A stretch of 64,000 bases of DNA from assembly GCA_028689205.1 (NCBI GenBank), contig JAQTWP010000001.1, forward strand, positions 65,216-129,215. Reading direction: 5' to 3'. The DNA comes from Candidatus Altimarinota bacterium (GTDB lineage: Bacteria; Patescibacteriota; Gracilibacteria; BD1-5; UBA2023). The position numbers were made by a program, and so were the translations under genes. Positions 41,865 through 52,092 of the stretch are shown here, one piece after another; within the stretch, counting starts at the first letter, position 1, and the number at the start of each line of letters is the position of its first letter. Below the pieces are notes generated by a model. That model made no database searches, had not been told where the DNA came from, and was given only the letters and a program-made list of their open reading frames with translations.

Positions 41865-43493
41865 TTATTGTATCTTTTTTTTGATAGTTACTATTGTTCA
41901 TAATATTCATTCAATATTTGCTTTGAATGAATTAGAGAATCATACCAGCTCTGCGATATCATTATTAAGTGATCATTTATACTTTTCTCATAATTTTGAT
42001 TCCATAATATTTACATTTGAAATAACTGGATTATAAAAAGTTTGAGTATTAATTAATTTATCATTACATTCATTAGTATTAGTTGAGCTACAATTAGTAA
42101 CGTCAAGAGTTACTTTATCTGGATTAAGACTGTTTTGAATTTTGTAATCAAGTCAATTCTGGGCAAAAGTTCTTTCTAAAATAGCTTTGTCCTTGAATTC
42201 TCAAATATCAGAATTACTTGAGACTTCTTTTTTTAGATTAAGAATTGGAACTGGAAGATGAGTTATAACTATTCAAAGATGTAGCATTGAAGGAAGATTC
42301 AGTTTCCTTAGAATACTTAATGAAAAAAAGTTCTTTGTCATATCAGATTGAATTAAACTTTTTCATGCGTATTTGTTAACTATTTTTAGATGTTTATCAA
42401 CGATTCATTCAATTGTTTCTGATTTTCATCATCAAAGCAGAGATTGTGTATACATAATCATTTCAATGTTAACACATATAAATGATTCACAAGGGAAAGA
42501 ATCACTTCATAATCATCATACTGTACCATTTTTTCATGATCACTGAGTTGAATTGGATCAAGTTTGATTATTAGTTCAGATATTATTAATTCAAATTGTA
42601 TTTTGGTTTCAAATTCATCACTGAGATGAATTATTATTAGTTCAATTATTAAGTTGTCTAGCTATGTCATTTAAAAATCATGAATCTAATCAAATTAATG
42701 AAGATCAAGTTGTACATAAATTCGATTCTGAAGGTTTTATATCAAGAATATTAGTAACATTAGTTCAGTCAGGATTTGTAATTCATCTGGTATTATTAGT
42801 TCTACTATTTGGCAGACTGGTATTAATTCAGTCCAAGAGTGTGCTAGGATCGAATACACTAGGTATATTATCAAAATCTCAATTTATCACTCATCAAAAA
42901 TCAGAAGATGAATTATTGCTAGTTCATTCATAATTAGTATCTTGAGCAAAAATAATTTTATGAATATTATTCATATCATACATTAAGTCGTATCATGAAT
43001 TATTAACATCTCAATCATTGAATAAGCCTATTATTCAAACTCTGCTCATACTAGCTTCTTTAGCTAGATTTTCTTGCTGTTTTGTATCAAACCAAAGCCA
43101 TACACTAGAAAACAAATTATTCAGTTTTTCACTACTAATTCATATATATCATCCGCTTCCACTTTCTAAATGATTAGAGATAACAATTAGATTTTCATCT
43201 TCTTCTATTTCCATTAACTCAGAATATGTAAAATCTTTTGATTCATCAAAACATCATTTTAATCATCATTCTCAACATCAAAGTGAATTAGCTATTAGAT
43301 AATCATTGATTTTTTTTGCACTTCACTTAAGTTCGTTTTCCATGAATTTCATTTGAATACTATCTGATCATGAATCAAGTTTTTTAAAAAAATCCATTCA
43401 TGGACCATTTCATATATAATCAGCAAAAACCTCTGTATTAAATGATACAAAATATAAAAAAATAATTGAGAATGTTAAAATTTTTTTAATCAT
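41865..43493 (-). CDS. secreted Asn/Ser/Gly-rich protein, unknown (gene A)
   Basis: 542 aa. Signal peptide MIKKILTFSIIFLYFVSFNT EVFA, then an extracytoplasmic chain: helical start (MDFFKKLDSGSDSIQMKFME), a Cys-containing loop (SLGCGEGGLKGCFDE), a compact domain around VISNHLESGSGGYIGI, a long Asn/Ser/Gly/Thr-rich linker (about residues 210-290), and a C-terminal domain ending in ANIEGILGTIVTIKKKIQ. More than 40 Gly codons are TGA. Stop TAA at 41865-41867 directly precedes gene B, so both belong together. No family recognised. Confidence 0.75.
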
Positions 43494-43558
43494 CACTGAT
43501 TTTTTTTAAAGTAATTTATTATTTTGTTTGTTTATTTTTTGGTATAATTCTTTCGAAT

Positions 43559-43586
43559 TAATCCTTCGACAAGCTCAGGATGACAT
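43559..43586. repeat. dispersed hairpin repeat
   Basis: TAATCCTTCGACAAGCTCAG-GATGACAT, identical over its core to the copy at 20512-20536. Confidence 0.75.
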
Positions 43587-43601
43587 TAGAAGAAATACTT
43601 T

Positions 43602-46142
43602 TTATTTAATTGTTAGTTTTCATTTTTCTACTCATAGAGTTATTGTATCACGAATTTTTTTATTTATCAAAAGATTTGCAATTTCGTCTTCAATTTTCTC
43701 TTGAATATATCTTCTTATTGGTCTTGCTCAATATTCTGGATTATAAGTTTCTTTATTTATTAAATCCAAAGCCTTTTTATCATATTCTAATATATGTCCT
43801 AATTCTTTTAGTCTTGAAGCAAGATCAGCTAAATTAAGTTCAATAATTTTTTTGAGAACTTTTTTATCAAGAGGATTGAATACAATAGTCTTATCAATAC
43901 GATTCAAGAATTCTGGTGGGAAATATTCTTCAAGATTTAGCATTACTTTTTCTTTGATTTTTTCGTAATCCTTTATAATTTTTGCTTCTTTGTTATCAGA
44001 AAAATCAAAACCTATCTGAGCTGCTTTTGAATTGAATTCTTCTCAACCAATATTAGAAGTCATTATTATTATTGTGTTTTTAAAATTCACTTTTCTTCCT
44101 TTGGAATCAGTTAGACTTCATTCTTCAAGAATCTGAAGTAGTATATTAAAAATTTCGAAGTTTCATTTTTCTAGTTCATCAAAAAGTACGACACTATACG
44201 GTTTTCTTCTTACTTTTTCCGTAAGCATTCATCATTCTTCATATCCAACATAACCTGGGGCACTACCAATTAATTTAGAAACCGAAGCCTTTTCGCTGTA
44301 TTCTGACATATCAACTTTTATAAGAGCTTTTGGATCTCAGAAGAATTCTTGTGCTAGTACTTTTACAAGCTCTGTCTTACCAACTCATGTCGGACCAAGA
44401 AGTAAAAAGCTTCCAATAGGTCTATTCTTATCTGCGATTCATGTACGACTTCTTCTTATTGAGCTTACAATAGCTTTTATAACTTCATTTTGACCGATAA
44501 TCTTTGCTCAAATGTCGTTTTCTAATTTTTTTAATTTATCAAGATCCTCAATAGTAAGATTTTCAAGTGGTATTCAAGTAATTTGATTAAGAATTTTTTG
44601 GATATCTCATTTTTTAATTTTTAATCTTTTATTTCTTGGAATGCTTGTTTTAATTTTTTTGTCTTTAATTTTTTTCTCAAGCTCTTTTTGTTTTTCTTTT
44701 GCTATCATTGCTTTGTGATATTGTTGACTCATTACATAATCATCAATATTTTTTTGAAGTTTTTCTATTTCTAATTTTAATTCTACAATTCAATCTTCAT
44801 TGTAATTATATTTCATACTTTTGGAACTGCAAGCCTCATCAATAATATCTATAGCTTTGTCTGGAAGGAATCTATCGGTCATGAATCTTACAGAATAATC
44901 TACAGCAGCATCAATTGCTTCATCTTCAATAACCAAATTATGATAATCTTCGAATGATTCTTTTAATCATTTAAGTATTTCTTTTGCAACTTCTGGAGTC
45001 GGTTCATCACATTCAATTTTTTGGAATCTTCTTTCTAATGCACTATCTTTTTCAATATGTTTTTGGTATTCATTAAGAGTAGTTGCTCAGATTACACATA
45101 TTTTTCATCTTCACATTGCTGGCTTAAGTATATTGGCAGCGTCTAGACTTCATTCTCAACTTCATGCTCCAATTATTGTATGAATTTCATCAATGAAAAG
45201 AATAACTTCGTTCTCAAGTTTGGATGCTTCATCAATTATTTGTTTGATTCTAGTTTCGAATTCTCATCTATATTTAGTTCAAGCAACCATTCATCCTAGA
45301 TCCAGAGTTATTATTCTTTTATTCTGCATAGCAAAAGGTACAGTTCATTCACTGATTCTTTTTGCTAATCATTCAATAATTGCTGTTTTACCAACTCATG
45401 GTTCACCTACAAGACATGGATTATTCTTAGTTTTACGATTAATTACTGATATTAGTCTTTCTATTTCTTTATCTCTTCAGATTATTTTATCTATTTTTCA
45501 ATTCCTTGCTTCTTGAGTCAAATCCACTCAGAAAAAATCTAGAGCAGGAGTTAGAGTATCAGATTTAGTTTCTCATTCAACTTTTTTATTTGCAAAAAAA
45601 GGATTATTTTCAATATTTTCTGGATTAACAGGGAAACCTAATCATTCTTCAAGAGCTTTTATAATATTATCAATTGGATCAAAAACTCAGTTTCATTTTG
45701 GTCAATTATTAGCAAGACTAGTTAATGATATCTCAATATCTTTTGGGTTAACTCATATAAAATTAAGAAAAGACATAAACCAAGAAGTATTATTTTTGAT
45801 AAGTGCTAGAATAAAATCCTCGAGAGAAGCTTTATTTTTTTTGAATCCAGCAGCAATTTTGATGCTATCAACAATTGAATCTTTTAATTCCTTTGACATT
45901 CAAATATATTCTCATTTTCTTTTTTCATTGAATATATTGAATTGTTTTTGAGTCATAACATCAAGTACGATTTTTTCGTTTATTCAATAGCTTGAAAATA
46001 TTTGATTAATGTTTCATTCGGTAATTTTTATAATTTCCAAAAAAACGTCTTCTCAGATAACTTCTTTGAATCAATTATTTTTTACATTGTTTTCTGCATC
46101 AATAAGCACTTTTTTGTATTCTGTGGAAAAATTATCTAACAT
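43602..46142 (-). CDS. clpC: ClpC/ClpB-type AAA+ unfoldase
   Basis: 846 aa, two AAA+ modules. N domain about residues 1-150 ([20 protein letters not shown]). AAA-1: [20 protein letters not shown], Walker [21 protein letters not shown] (about residue 245), [13 protein letters not shown] short middle coiled coil ([20 protein letters not shown]), too short for ClpB, points to ClpC. AAA-2: Walker [21 protein letters not shown] (about residue 580), [20 protein letters not shown] and [17 protein letters not shown], then [20 protein letters not shown] at the end. ClpP at 57121-57702 is the probable peptidase partner; the ClpP-binding loop (usually LGF) was not pinned down. Confidence 0.93.
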
Positions 46143-46358
46143 TTTTATTTATTAAGTTAATATTGCCTGAGTATTATATCAGTTTTATGACTATTTGTAA
46201 AATCGATAAAACCTTTTATGAGTAAAACGTTTTGACAAAAACATACGTTGTGGGATAGATAAAAATTTCTTTAAGAAAAAACTTTCTAAAATCAATTAAT
46301 TTACTATAGTAGATTTTGTTGAGACTGTTATTATTTAGTAATTTTAACTTAGTATATT

Positions 46359-47801
46359 ATGAAATTTAATAATCCCTTGTATGAAGAGGAAGAATTAGCT
46401 TATGAAGATGTTTTTCTTTATCAGAAATATTTTGAATGAACTTCTAGATTCGGAGATATTAATATAAAACCTGAATTAGATTTTGGTACAAGTATACCAA
46501 TTGTAAGCGCCAATATGAATGCTGTTACTGGTAAAAGAATGTCAGAAGCTCTAGCTAGAATATGATGACTTGGAATTCTTCCTCAGGATATGGATATAGA
46601 GACGATGACTAGGATAATAAAAGAAATCAAGAATTCCTCTATTAAATTCGATACACCAATTACTGTGAAATTAAATAATACTGTCCGTGATGCGCTTGGA
46701 ATTATTTTCAAGAGATCTCACCATGCCGTTATCTTAGTGGATGATGAAAACAGACCCATTAATATTTTTACGCCAAAAAATTTTAATGATGTTGATCAAT
46801 ATACACAATTATGAAATCTTAAAAAATCTTTTCTTATTACTTGAAATGAGGATATTACAGATGAAGAAGCTTTTGATATTATGGATAAAAAGTGAATTTC
46901 TAGTCTACCAATTATAAATAAAACTTGAGTATTACTTGGAATATTAACCAAAAAACAAACAGTCAGAAATAGTATTTATTCCCAAACTCTTGATAATAAT
47001 TGAAAACTTGATTTATGAGTAGCGCTAGGAGTTAATAATTTCTTAGAAAAAGCAAAAGCTTTAGTTGAACTTTGAATCAATGTTTTTGTACTTGATACAG
47101 CTCATTGATATCAGAAAAAAATGATTGAAGCAATCAAACTATTCAGAAAAGAATTATGAAGTTGACCAATTCTTATTGCATGAAATGTAATAACTGCTGA
47201 GTGAACTAGAGATATAATTAATGCGTGAGCAAATTGAGTAAAAGTCTGAGTTGGACCATGAGCAATGTGTACAACTCGTATGAAAACCTGAGTGTGAAGA
47301 CCACAATTTAGCGCAGTTTATAAGTGTAGTATTGAAGCGAAAAAACTTGGATGATTCGTATGGGCAGACGGATGAATTAAAAACCCTAGAGATTTGGTTC
47401 TGGCTCTTGCTGCTTGAGCTAATCACGTTATGATAGGAACTCTTTTTACTTGAACTTATGAATCAACTTGAGATATAAAATTCGATGAGAATCTAAGAAT
47501 GTATAAAGAGAATTATTGAATGGCATCAAGAAAAGCAGTATGATTAAGGAATGCAGATTTATCAAACTTCGAACAAGCCAAAAAAGCACTTTTTAAAGAA
47601 TGAATAAGCACTTCAAAAATATATATTAAAGAGGGAAGGGAATGAGTGGGGGATATAGTTGATGAATTCATTACTGGACTCCGCTCAGCGATGACTTATG
47701 TCTGAGCTTATGATTTACCGAATTTCCACGAAAAAGCGTTAATTTGAGTCCAGACTCATGCATGATTCTTTGAAGGGACTCCACATTGAGGAGTTAAATA
47801 A
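46359..47801 (+). CDS. GuaB1-family IMP dehydrogenase/GMP reductase-like protein
   Basis: 480 aa. (beta/alpha)8 barrel with an inserted CBS pair. LAYEDVFLYQKYFEGTSRFG, then IPIVSANMNAVTGKRMSEAL and GGLGILPQDM match the GuaB1-type proteins, which in mycobacteria act as GMP reductase, better than classic GuaB. CBS: TVRDALGIIFKRSHHAVILV and EDITDEEAFDIMDKKGISSL. Catalytic loop VGVGPGAMCTTRMKTGVGRP with the nucleophilic Cys. The phosphate-binding DGGIKNPRDLVLALAAGANH and EGTPHGGVK complete the barrel. It would act in guanine nucleotide interconversion; no other purine gene is nearby. Several active-site glycines are TGA. Confidence 0.87.
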
Positions 47802-47814
47802 ATTTAATAAAAAA

Positions 47815-49011
47815 TTAATTCATTTCTAATAAAAAATTCTCTATATTAAGCCACAGAATTCATTCTATATTTCAGGACGCTTTATGGTCCATACTTATTA
47901 CATATTTTGGCCATGAATCATTAATAGCTAGAAGTGATGCAAATTCTCTATCACGAGTTTTGTTTGTTTCTAATAAATAAGCTACTTGAATGTACATAAT
48001 TTTCCCTTGTTTTTCACATACAAAATCAACTTCCTTATCTTGTAATTCTCATACTTTGACTTCCCATCAATTAGAAACAAGATTAGAAAAAACAACATTT
48101 TCTAAAATACCAGATATATGTATTTTTGAATATCAACCAATTAATGCATTTTTTATTCAAATATCTGTAAAGTAATACTTTTCTTTTATTTCAAAAATTC
48201 TTTTTCATTTTATATCATATCTTGAAACTTTATTCAAAAAAGATGCATTTAAAGAGTTTTCTAGATAATTCAAAACTATATTGGGAGACATTTTTATATT
48301 CTGTGATTTTAGATAATCACTTATACTTTTTGCACTAAAAATTGAACCAGTTTCACTTGAAATATAATTGATAAGCTTTTTATAAAAATCAACATTTCTT
48401 ATATTATTTCTAGCTACTACATCTTTTAAGATGATAGTATTTACTACATCTTTTAGATAACTGTAAACTATTTCCTCTTCAAGTTCAAGATTGGTTAAAT
48501 ATGGTAATCATCAGAATTTTAGGTATTTCAAAAAGTTTTCACTATTCGCTTCTAATTTATGAAATTCTAGAAATTCTTTATAATTCAAAGGGTAAATATT
48601 AAAACTTATATATCTACCACTTAAAAATGTTGATAATTCACTTGAAAGTAAATTCGAATTAGATCAGGTTATATAAATATCATGGTTTCATGATGATTGT
48701 AAGCTTCTAATGGCCTTTTCCCAATAAGTTATATCTTGTATCTCATCTATAAATATATATTTAAAATTTTTCACTTCTTCATATAAATCCTTATAATCTT
48801 GAACTTTGTCCCATTTTATATCTTCTTTATTTATATATATAATTTCTTCATCCAGTGCTTTGAAATTACTCTTAAGTTCATCTATAATCTGTAGCAATAT
48901 ATAGCTTTTTCAGACCCTTCTTTGTCATATAATTACCTTAACTATATCTTTATTAATGAAGTTTTTGATATTACTCAGATATTTATCTCTTTTAATGATA
49001 GTTTTACTCAT
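47815..49011 (-). CDS. AAA_14 / DUF4143 family ATPase
   Basis: 398 aa. N-terminal P-loop KVIIGQRRVGKSYILLQIID (Walker A at about residue 28), Walker B YIFIDEIQDITYWEKAIRSL, sensor-like DIYITGSNSNLLSSELSTFL SGRY. The C-terminal DUF4143 nuclease-like domain ends with EVDFVCEKQGKIMYIQVAYL. Common in CPR genomes and often strain-specific; function not established. Convergent with the guaB1-like gene. It ends 14 bases beyond that stop. Confidence 0.9.
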
Positions 49012-49135
49012 ACTTAAAATAAATTAGATAATACTATATAGTTTTAAGTATACATAAAACTATTATAAATACAATTTTTTTTACTTGAAAATACTATCAA
49101 AAGTCTAATAGTCTTGGATTATTAATGAATCTATT

Positions 49136-49500
49136 TTAATAAGGACTAGTAGGAAATTCGAAATCATCAGTCCGAACCGCTTTTCATTTAATAATACGGA
49201 ATTCATCTAGGTATCAATTTAAGCCATAACTTCAGCCTCAACCATAATTACCTATTGTTAAAATATTTGTACCACTACCAAAAGGTACAGAGCTTGTTGC
49301 TGTTGATTTAAGTTCTCAGTTTGAAAAAATTCTCCATGTATTACCACTTCTAGTAAATGCCATATGAATCCATGTGTTGGCAGTAGGCGTATTTGTCCAT
49401 GATACAATTTATAAAGATGAATTACTGTTAATATACCATGTCCCATTATACCAATTTAGGTTTAATTGTAAAAAGTGTGTGGCTGGAATGAGTTAAATTT
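49136..49500 (-). pseudogene. LamG/concanavalin-like domain fragment
   Basis: The frame ending TAA at 49136 reads WTNTPTANTWIHMAFTRSGN, then FGSGTNILTIGNYGGG and GLNGYLDEFRIIKGKAVRTD, typical of the last strands of a LamG-type domain. It continues in the same frame upstream as NWYNGTWYINSNSS but is cut by an in-frame TAA (about 49396) and another TAA near 49487, with no start. It is therefore a remnant, perhaps of the LamG C-terminus of a lost prepilin-type adhesin. Confidence 0.7.
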
Positions 49501-49634
49501 TCCTATTATATATTTGGTATATTTCCACTATGACAAACTATAATATTATTGTCTTTATTATATCTTATTATATACCAGCAAGCATATTTATTTCTAAGTA
49601 ATTCATATAGAAGAAAAAAAGACCATCAAGGCTG

Positions 49635-49925
49635 TGAACCACACCCAATTTAGTGGAATGAAATAAATAAATCTTTATATTAAACTTAGAAGATGATTTC
49701 TGTATTGTACAGGGGGCATCTTTTTTCTTGACTACTGAGGTCTGGAATTATTGTAATAGAATATATAGCTTTCTATATATTTTTCAACTTCTTCTAATGA
49801 AATTACATTCTGAAATATCTATCTCATCCTTTAGATGTCAAAAAAATGATTCAGTAGGAGAATTATGTATACAATTTCATTTTCTAGACATGGACTGTAT
49901 ACATCCAAGTTCTTTCAAATAGCTT
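49635..49925 (-). mobile_element. remnant of an IS3-family (IS150-like) transposase, C-terminal end
   Basis: LKELGCIQSMSRKGNCIHNS, then PTESFFGHLKDEIDISECNF, match the end of the DDE integrase core of IS3-family OrfB (SRKGNCyDNAp.ESFFg.LK.E, with the catalytic Glu). A one-base frameshift then leads to EEVEKYIESYIFYYNNSRPQ and, after a TAG, KKMPPVQYRNHLL, the usual C-terminus. TGAACCACACCCAATTT (49635-49651) resembles an IS150-type right terminal inverted repeat. The Gly in SRKGNC and FFGHLK are TGA. The left part of the element is missing. Confidence 0.8.
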
Positions 49926-51303
49926 CAGCCCGTGGACTAGAAACTACTGATTACTTAATATAGAATCTAATTTGACTGTCTAATACAAACTGCATTATAA
50001 TAAGCTGCATCTTTATCATCCGCTGCCCTAACACCTGTCTCAAGATTCATAACCATAGCAGCTCTATCGGTATATTGTGTGGAAGACCAATAGATTTCAG
50101 TAAGAAAATTAAGTAGCGATTGACTTCATGTTCATCTGTGTTTACAATACAGAAATTGCATTTCTCAAAGTTGATCTGAACAGTTTGAGGTAGTAGCATT
50201 TACATTGGCTGCTGCTGGCAAATACCAATCAGAATATCATCCCCGATTCAAATTAGCACAATAATCTCATGCAGGTAAACCTGTATTTCTAGTTCAAGAT
50301 ATCAATGATCTATAATTTATATTATTTAGTCAAGTATTTAAAATTCAATTTTCCTCATTACTAGCATTTGAAATGAAATATCTTGGATTTTGCCACAAAG
50401 GTTTAGTACTTGTTCAAGCAACCCAAATAATTCTTCCTTTATAATCTCAAGCATAAAGTATTGTTTCTCATGGTACTGTGGAAATATTAGTTCAAACTGC
50501 TGGGGGGGTATATATTTCGCAATTAATTCAAGAATAATAAGGTTTACAAGTATAATAACATTTATTTGCTGGAATAGTAGTTTGATAAGGCATATCTACT
50601 GTAAGTCAAACATTGTTGGTTATAATTGCATTGTTAATAATAATACTTCAGTTACACGAAGCTAAAGTACTACATCATGTTCATATATATCAATTTTTGC
50701 AATCATATGTACAATTTGATGGATTTGAAGCATAATTCCAATCTTGATTCTTAATTTCAGGATTTCAAAAACTTAAATTTCAGATATTTTCAAAAGTAGG
50801 ATTTGGAGAAGCACAATTTCAAGATGGAATAACAATTGTTACTCCAATACTCTTAATAATACCTCAGATAAAATTATCAATATTACTTGTTCATGTTGAT
50901 ATTAATATATTCTGTATTGCGGTTTGTGATGTAATATTAGATCAAGAATAGGCATTTTGAATGTTTGCAAGTAATGTAGGGTAATCAGTCGGTTTTATGC
51001 TTCATGACCATACAACTTGTGAATTGTAATTCATAACACATGGAGTATTATTTCAATTACATTGAAGTATTCAAGATCATAGCTTATCAATATTTCATCA
51101 AGTGAATGTAGTATTCTCCACTTTAGAAGTGTCTGATAATATGAGAGAAGGTACAGCCAGAATAACTTCCTGAGTTCAATCATTAGTCTTTGCTACTAAT
51201 CAATTGTAATTACCATTAATATAACAAACAGTTCAAGTATTACTAGAATCAGCGAAAACAGAATCAAAAATAGATAATTGAGAATTATTAGAATTAAAAA
51301 AAA

Positions 51304-51398
51304 CATTGTCATTCTCGTGCAAACGGGAATCCAGAATATTAAGTCACTCAACTTCCTGGATTCCAGATAATTTCTTCGAAATTTCTGGAATGACAGAT
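51304..51398. repeat. hairpin repeat inserted inside the prepilin-like gene
   Basis: ATTGTCATTCTCGTGCAAAC-GGGAATCCAG (from 51304) and CTGGATTCCAG...TTTCTGGAATGACAG (to 51397) are inverted arms of a dispersed repeat. In the downstream frame it is translated as SVIPEISKKLSGIQEVE and LDSRLHENDN; the paralogue lacks it. Confidence 0.8.
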
Positions 51399-51807
51399 TG
51401 TTTTGTTCAAGTATCTCAATCAATTTTTCTATAACTAAGCCTATTCTCAAAGTCTGCTTTTAATTCAAATTCTCTTTTTGTTTGCTGTAAGAGAATAGAC
51501 ATATTCATTACTTGTTAATGGATCTATAGTTTTCTTACTAAGATTAGATGATATCTTCTTAAATAAAGTATCTCATGCTTTTCATTGAGTCCATATAACT
51601 CAACCAGAATAAGTTATATTAATTCCATTATCTGGTTCTGGATAAGTTCAAGATTTAAGAAGATATAATTCCATACTCTTCTTCATAGAATTAATATCAG
51701 TTATTCTCACACTATCTCTACTACTTGATGAATAACTAGAGAAAGAAAGAAAAGCAATAGTACTAAGTATAGCAAGAATTACTATTACTACTATTAGCTC
51801 CACTAGA

Positions 51808-51978
51808 GTGAATCAAACCCTCACCCCGACCCTCTCCCAAAGAGAGAGGGAGATTTTGGAATTAATTTTTTGTTGATAGTTTTTGGTTTTTAGAATTTTA
51901 ATCCCCTTTTGTTCCCCTTTGATAAAGGGGACAGAATATTGTTTGTTTGAAATTTTCATAAATATGAAGTTAGATATA
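51808..51978. repeat. translated repeat block at the prepilin leader (copy 2)
   Basis: Nearly identical to 18937-19107 (a few substitutions, e.g. GGGGACAGAATATTG against GGGGATAGAATTTTG), including both GC-rich elements and the ATG region. Confidence 0.85.
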
Positions 51979-52092
51979 AAAAGTAATAAGGATTTTTTTA
52001 CTTTCATATTGTACACGTTTTTTTTTTTTTTTTGAAAAGTTTTATTTTAAACTATTTTTTTCTGGTCAGTTTTTTGCATTAAAACCCAAAGT

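Larger units (their letters stand above)
49967..52016 (-). pseudogene. frameshifted type IV prepilin-like protein with DUF1566 domain
   Basis: Paralogue of the gene at 17119-19089. The 5' frame (start ATG 52016, or 51959 aligned with the paralogue) gives the repeat-encoded leader FIKGEQKGIKILKTKNYQQK ... SLSLWERVGVRV, then GFTLVELIVVIVILAILS and NEYVYSLTANK. There a run of five A (51475-51479) replaces the four of the paralogue (NKREF), shifting the frame to a TAG at 51441. The other frame continues openly to TAG 49967 with ENRLSYRK, one EGF-like unit CYYTCKPYYSGINCEI, and a DUF1566 end GGYSDWYLPAA, YWSSTQYTDRAAMV. It holds a translated hairpin repeat at 51304-51398. It could be a true frameshift, a sequencing error or a slippage-switched gene. 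Confidence 0.8.

Noticed and set aside
40579-43493. One long secreted protein disrupted by a frameshift at the T8 run near 41875
   Set aside because: The downstream frame starts with its own ATG and a good signal peptide, so two genes is the simpler reading; a sequencing error in the T-run cannot be fully excluded.
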